Assembly (NCBI GenBank): GCA_002687335.1
Contig: NYZY01000066.1
Coordinates: 1 to 7,244, forward strand
Length of the DNA: 7,244 nt
Reading direction: 5' to 3'
From: Chloroflexota bacterium
GTDB lineage: Bacteria; Chloroflexota; Dehalococcoidia; UBA1151; UBA1328
Position 1 is the first letter of the stretch. Each line of letters starts with the position of its first letter. The notes beneath the pieces were generated by a model. The model saw nothing but the letters and a program-made list of their open reading frames with translations, was not told the DNA's origin and did not search any database. Below are positions 6,483 to 7,244 of the stretch, one piece after another. The position numbers and the translations under genes are program-made.

Positions 6483-7244
6483 ATGTTCGATAAACAGTTA
6501 GCACTTTTCATAGTTATCTCGATTTTAACAGCGGCGTCAGCCAGTTGCTCAAATGAGCCGTCAGCACCTACACAGATGCCTTTACCGCCAACGCCCTCAC
6601 TTGACGTAACTACTCCGGCCTTTCCATCGCCGACCACAGTACTATCTCCGACTGTAGTTCCATTTCAACCGATCGTTTTAAACCTACAAAAAGATAGTCT
6701 ATTTAAAGCCTTGCCCCAAGATGAAGCTTCTTGTCTGGCCACAGGTCTTGGCGGCAGAGAGAAAGCTGCATCTCTTATTGATCTCAACTATAGATCCGGT
6801 TTTTCAGGTAATTCATTGTCGGATGAGGTGCTTGACGCGACAAAAAGATGTATCAGCCAACAAACGGTTAATGAGTTACTAGTTGGTCAAATAACACTTG
6901 ATTCAGTTGCTTTAAGCAACACAACAGTGAATTGCATCGAAGAAAAAACCATCGGAGTGCCGATTGAAGTCATTTTAACAATCGCCACAACAGACATAGC
7001 CTCAGATTCGGTATTCGTGTTATTACAATCCGCATTATGTCTCAACACTCAAGAAAGAGAGAATATTTTAAAAACTGACTCTTTCTTTGCGTTTAATGAC
7101 TTTGGTGGTATTAATGCCATTGAATGCGCAGCAAATAAGCTCGGACCAATAAACCTTACCGATGTGTTAGAAGCCTTGCAGGTTGACGACTCTGGAGATG
7201 CTTTTGACTTATCTAAAATTCCAGAACATCTCCCACTTCTTATC
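6483..7244 (+). CDS. Secreted or lipoprotein with repeated single-Cys helical modules, partial (runs off right edge)
   Basis: From ATG 6483 the frame is open for 254 codons to the window edge. Residues 1-22 form a signal peptide: KQLALFIVISILTAASASC has a charged start, a hydrophobic core and Cys22. The lipobox is imperfect (Ser at -3), so lipidation at C22 or signal peptidase I cleavage after ASA are both possible. Residues 23-65 are a Pro/Thr/Ser-rich linker (PTQMPLPPTPSL, FPSPTT) that would tether the mature domain at the outer face. The rest is predicted helical, with cysteines at 84, 123, 151, 186 and 215 in similar settings (DEASCLATGLG, ATKRCISQQT, TVNCIEEKTIG, IECAANKLGP), suggesting a roughly 65-residue two-cysteine repeat. 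The even number could allow disulfides. No ribosome binding site is evident. Function is unknown; the protein type is familiar from Chloroflexota genomes. Confidence 0.8.
   Translation, partial: MFDKQLALFIVISILTAASASCSNEPSAPTQMPLPPTPSLDVTTPAFPSPTTVLSPTVVPFQPIVLNLQKDSLFKALPQDEASCLATGLGGREKAASLIDLNYRSGFSGNSLSDEVLDATKRCISQQTVNELLVGQITLDSVALSNTTVNCIEEKTIGVPIEVILTIATTDIASDSVFVLLQSALCLNTQERENILKTDSFFAFNDFGGINAIECAANKLGPINLTDVLEALQVDDSGDAFDLSKIPEHLPLLI

Noticed and set aside
1..7244. tRNA or rRNA genes, CRISPR arrays, insertion sequences
   Set aside because: I saw no repeat-spacer pattern, transposase, terminal inverted repeats or cloverleaf-like sequence; reading by eye could miss a diverged small RNA.

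Overview
The window looks like an ordinary chromosomal segment of a moderately AT-rich bacterium. Three clues point to Chloroflexota, perhaps a marine SAR202/Dehalococcoidia-type lineage. The small HTH protein at 3743-4177 carries a 'CLECPLPLCKYDDP' type cysteine motif that I associate with Chloroflexota proteins. The right-hand gene encodes a secreted protein with a Pro/Thr/Ser linker after its signal peptide, a common Chloroflexota style. The SOS-box-like palindrome is of the GAAC-N4-GTTC type used by Gram-positive-like LexA proteins. This placement is inference; no rRNA or other strong marker is present.

Layout, left to right. (1) Minus strand: the N-terminal part of a SelA/DgaE-like PLP-dependent enzyme (1-552, running off the left edge), preceded by rlmN (655-1836), a radical-SAM 23S rRNA/tRNA methyltransferase. 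A hairpin overlaps the rlmN stop. (2) A divergent intergenic region (1837-2006), then on the plus strand pstB (2007-2840) and phoU (2870-3586), the ATPase and regulator of phosphate uptake, without pstS, pstC or pstA beside them. (3) A short convergent spacer (3587-3742). (4) A minus-strand two-gene unit: an unrecognised 230-residue protein (4224-4916) followed by the Cys4 HTH protein (3743-4177). (5) A divergent control region (4917-5124) with a strong minus-strand promoter whose spacer holds a perfect 12-bp palindrome resembling a LexA box, plus a second imperfect copy just downstream of the -10. (6) Plus strand: cinA (5125-6357), with an intact N-terminal MoCF-like domain but a degenerate deamidase domain. 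(7) A partial secreted or lipoprotein gene (6483 to the right edge) with regularly spaced cysteines.

Functionally, rlmN serves translation, pstB-phoU serve phosphate uptake and its signalling, and cinA serves NAD-metabolite repair. The most interesting item is the apparently damage-regulated (SOS-like) pair at 3743-4916: an unknown protein with a Cys-rich HTH partner, divergent from cinA, a gene family linked elsewhere to competence and recA.
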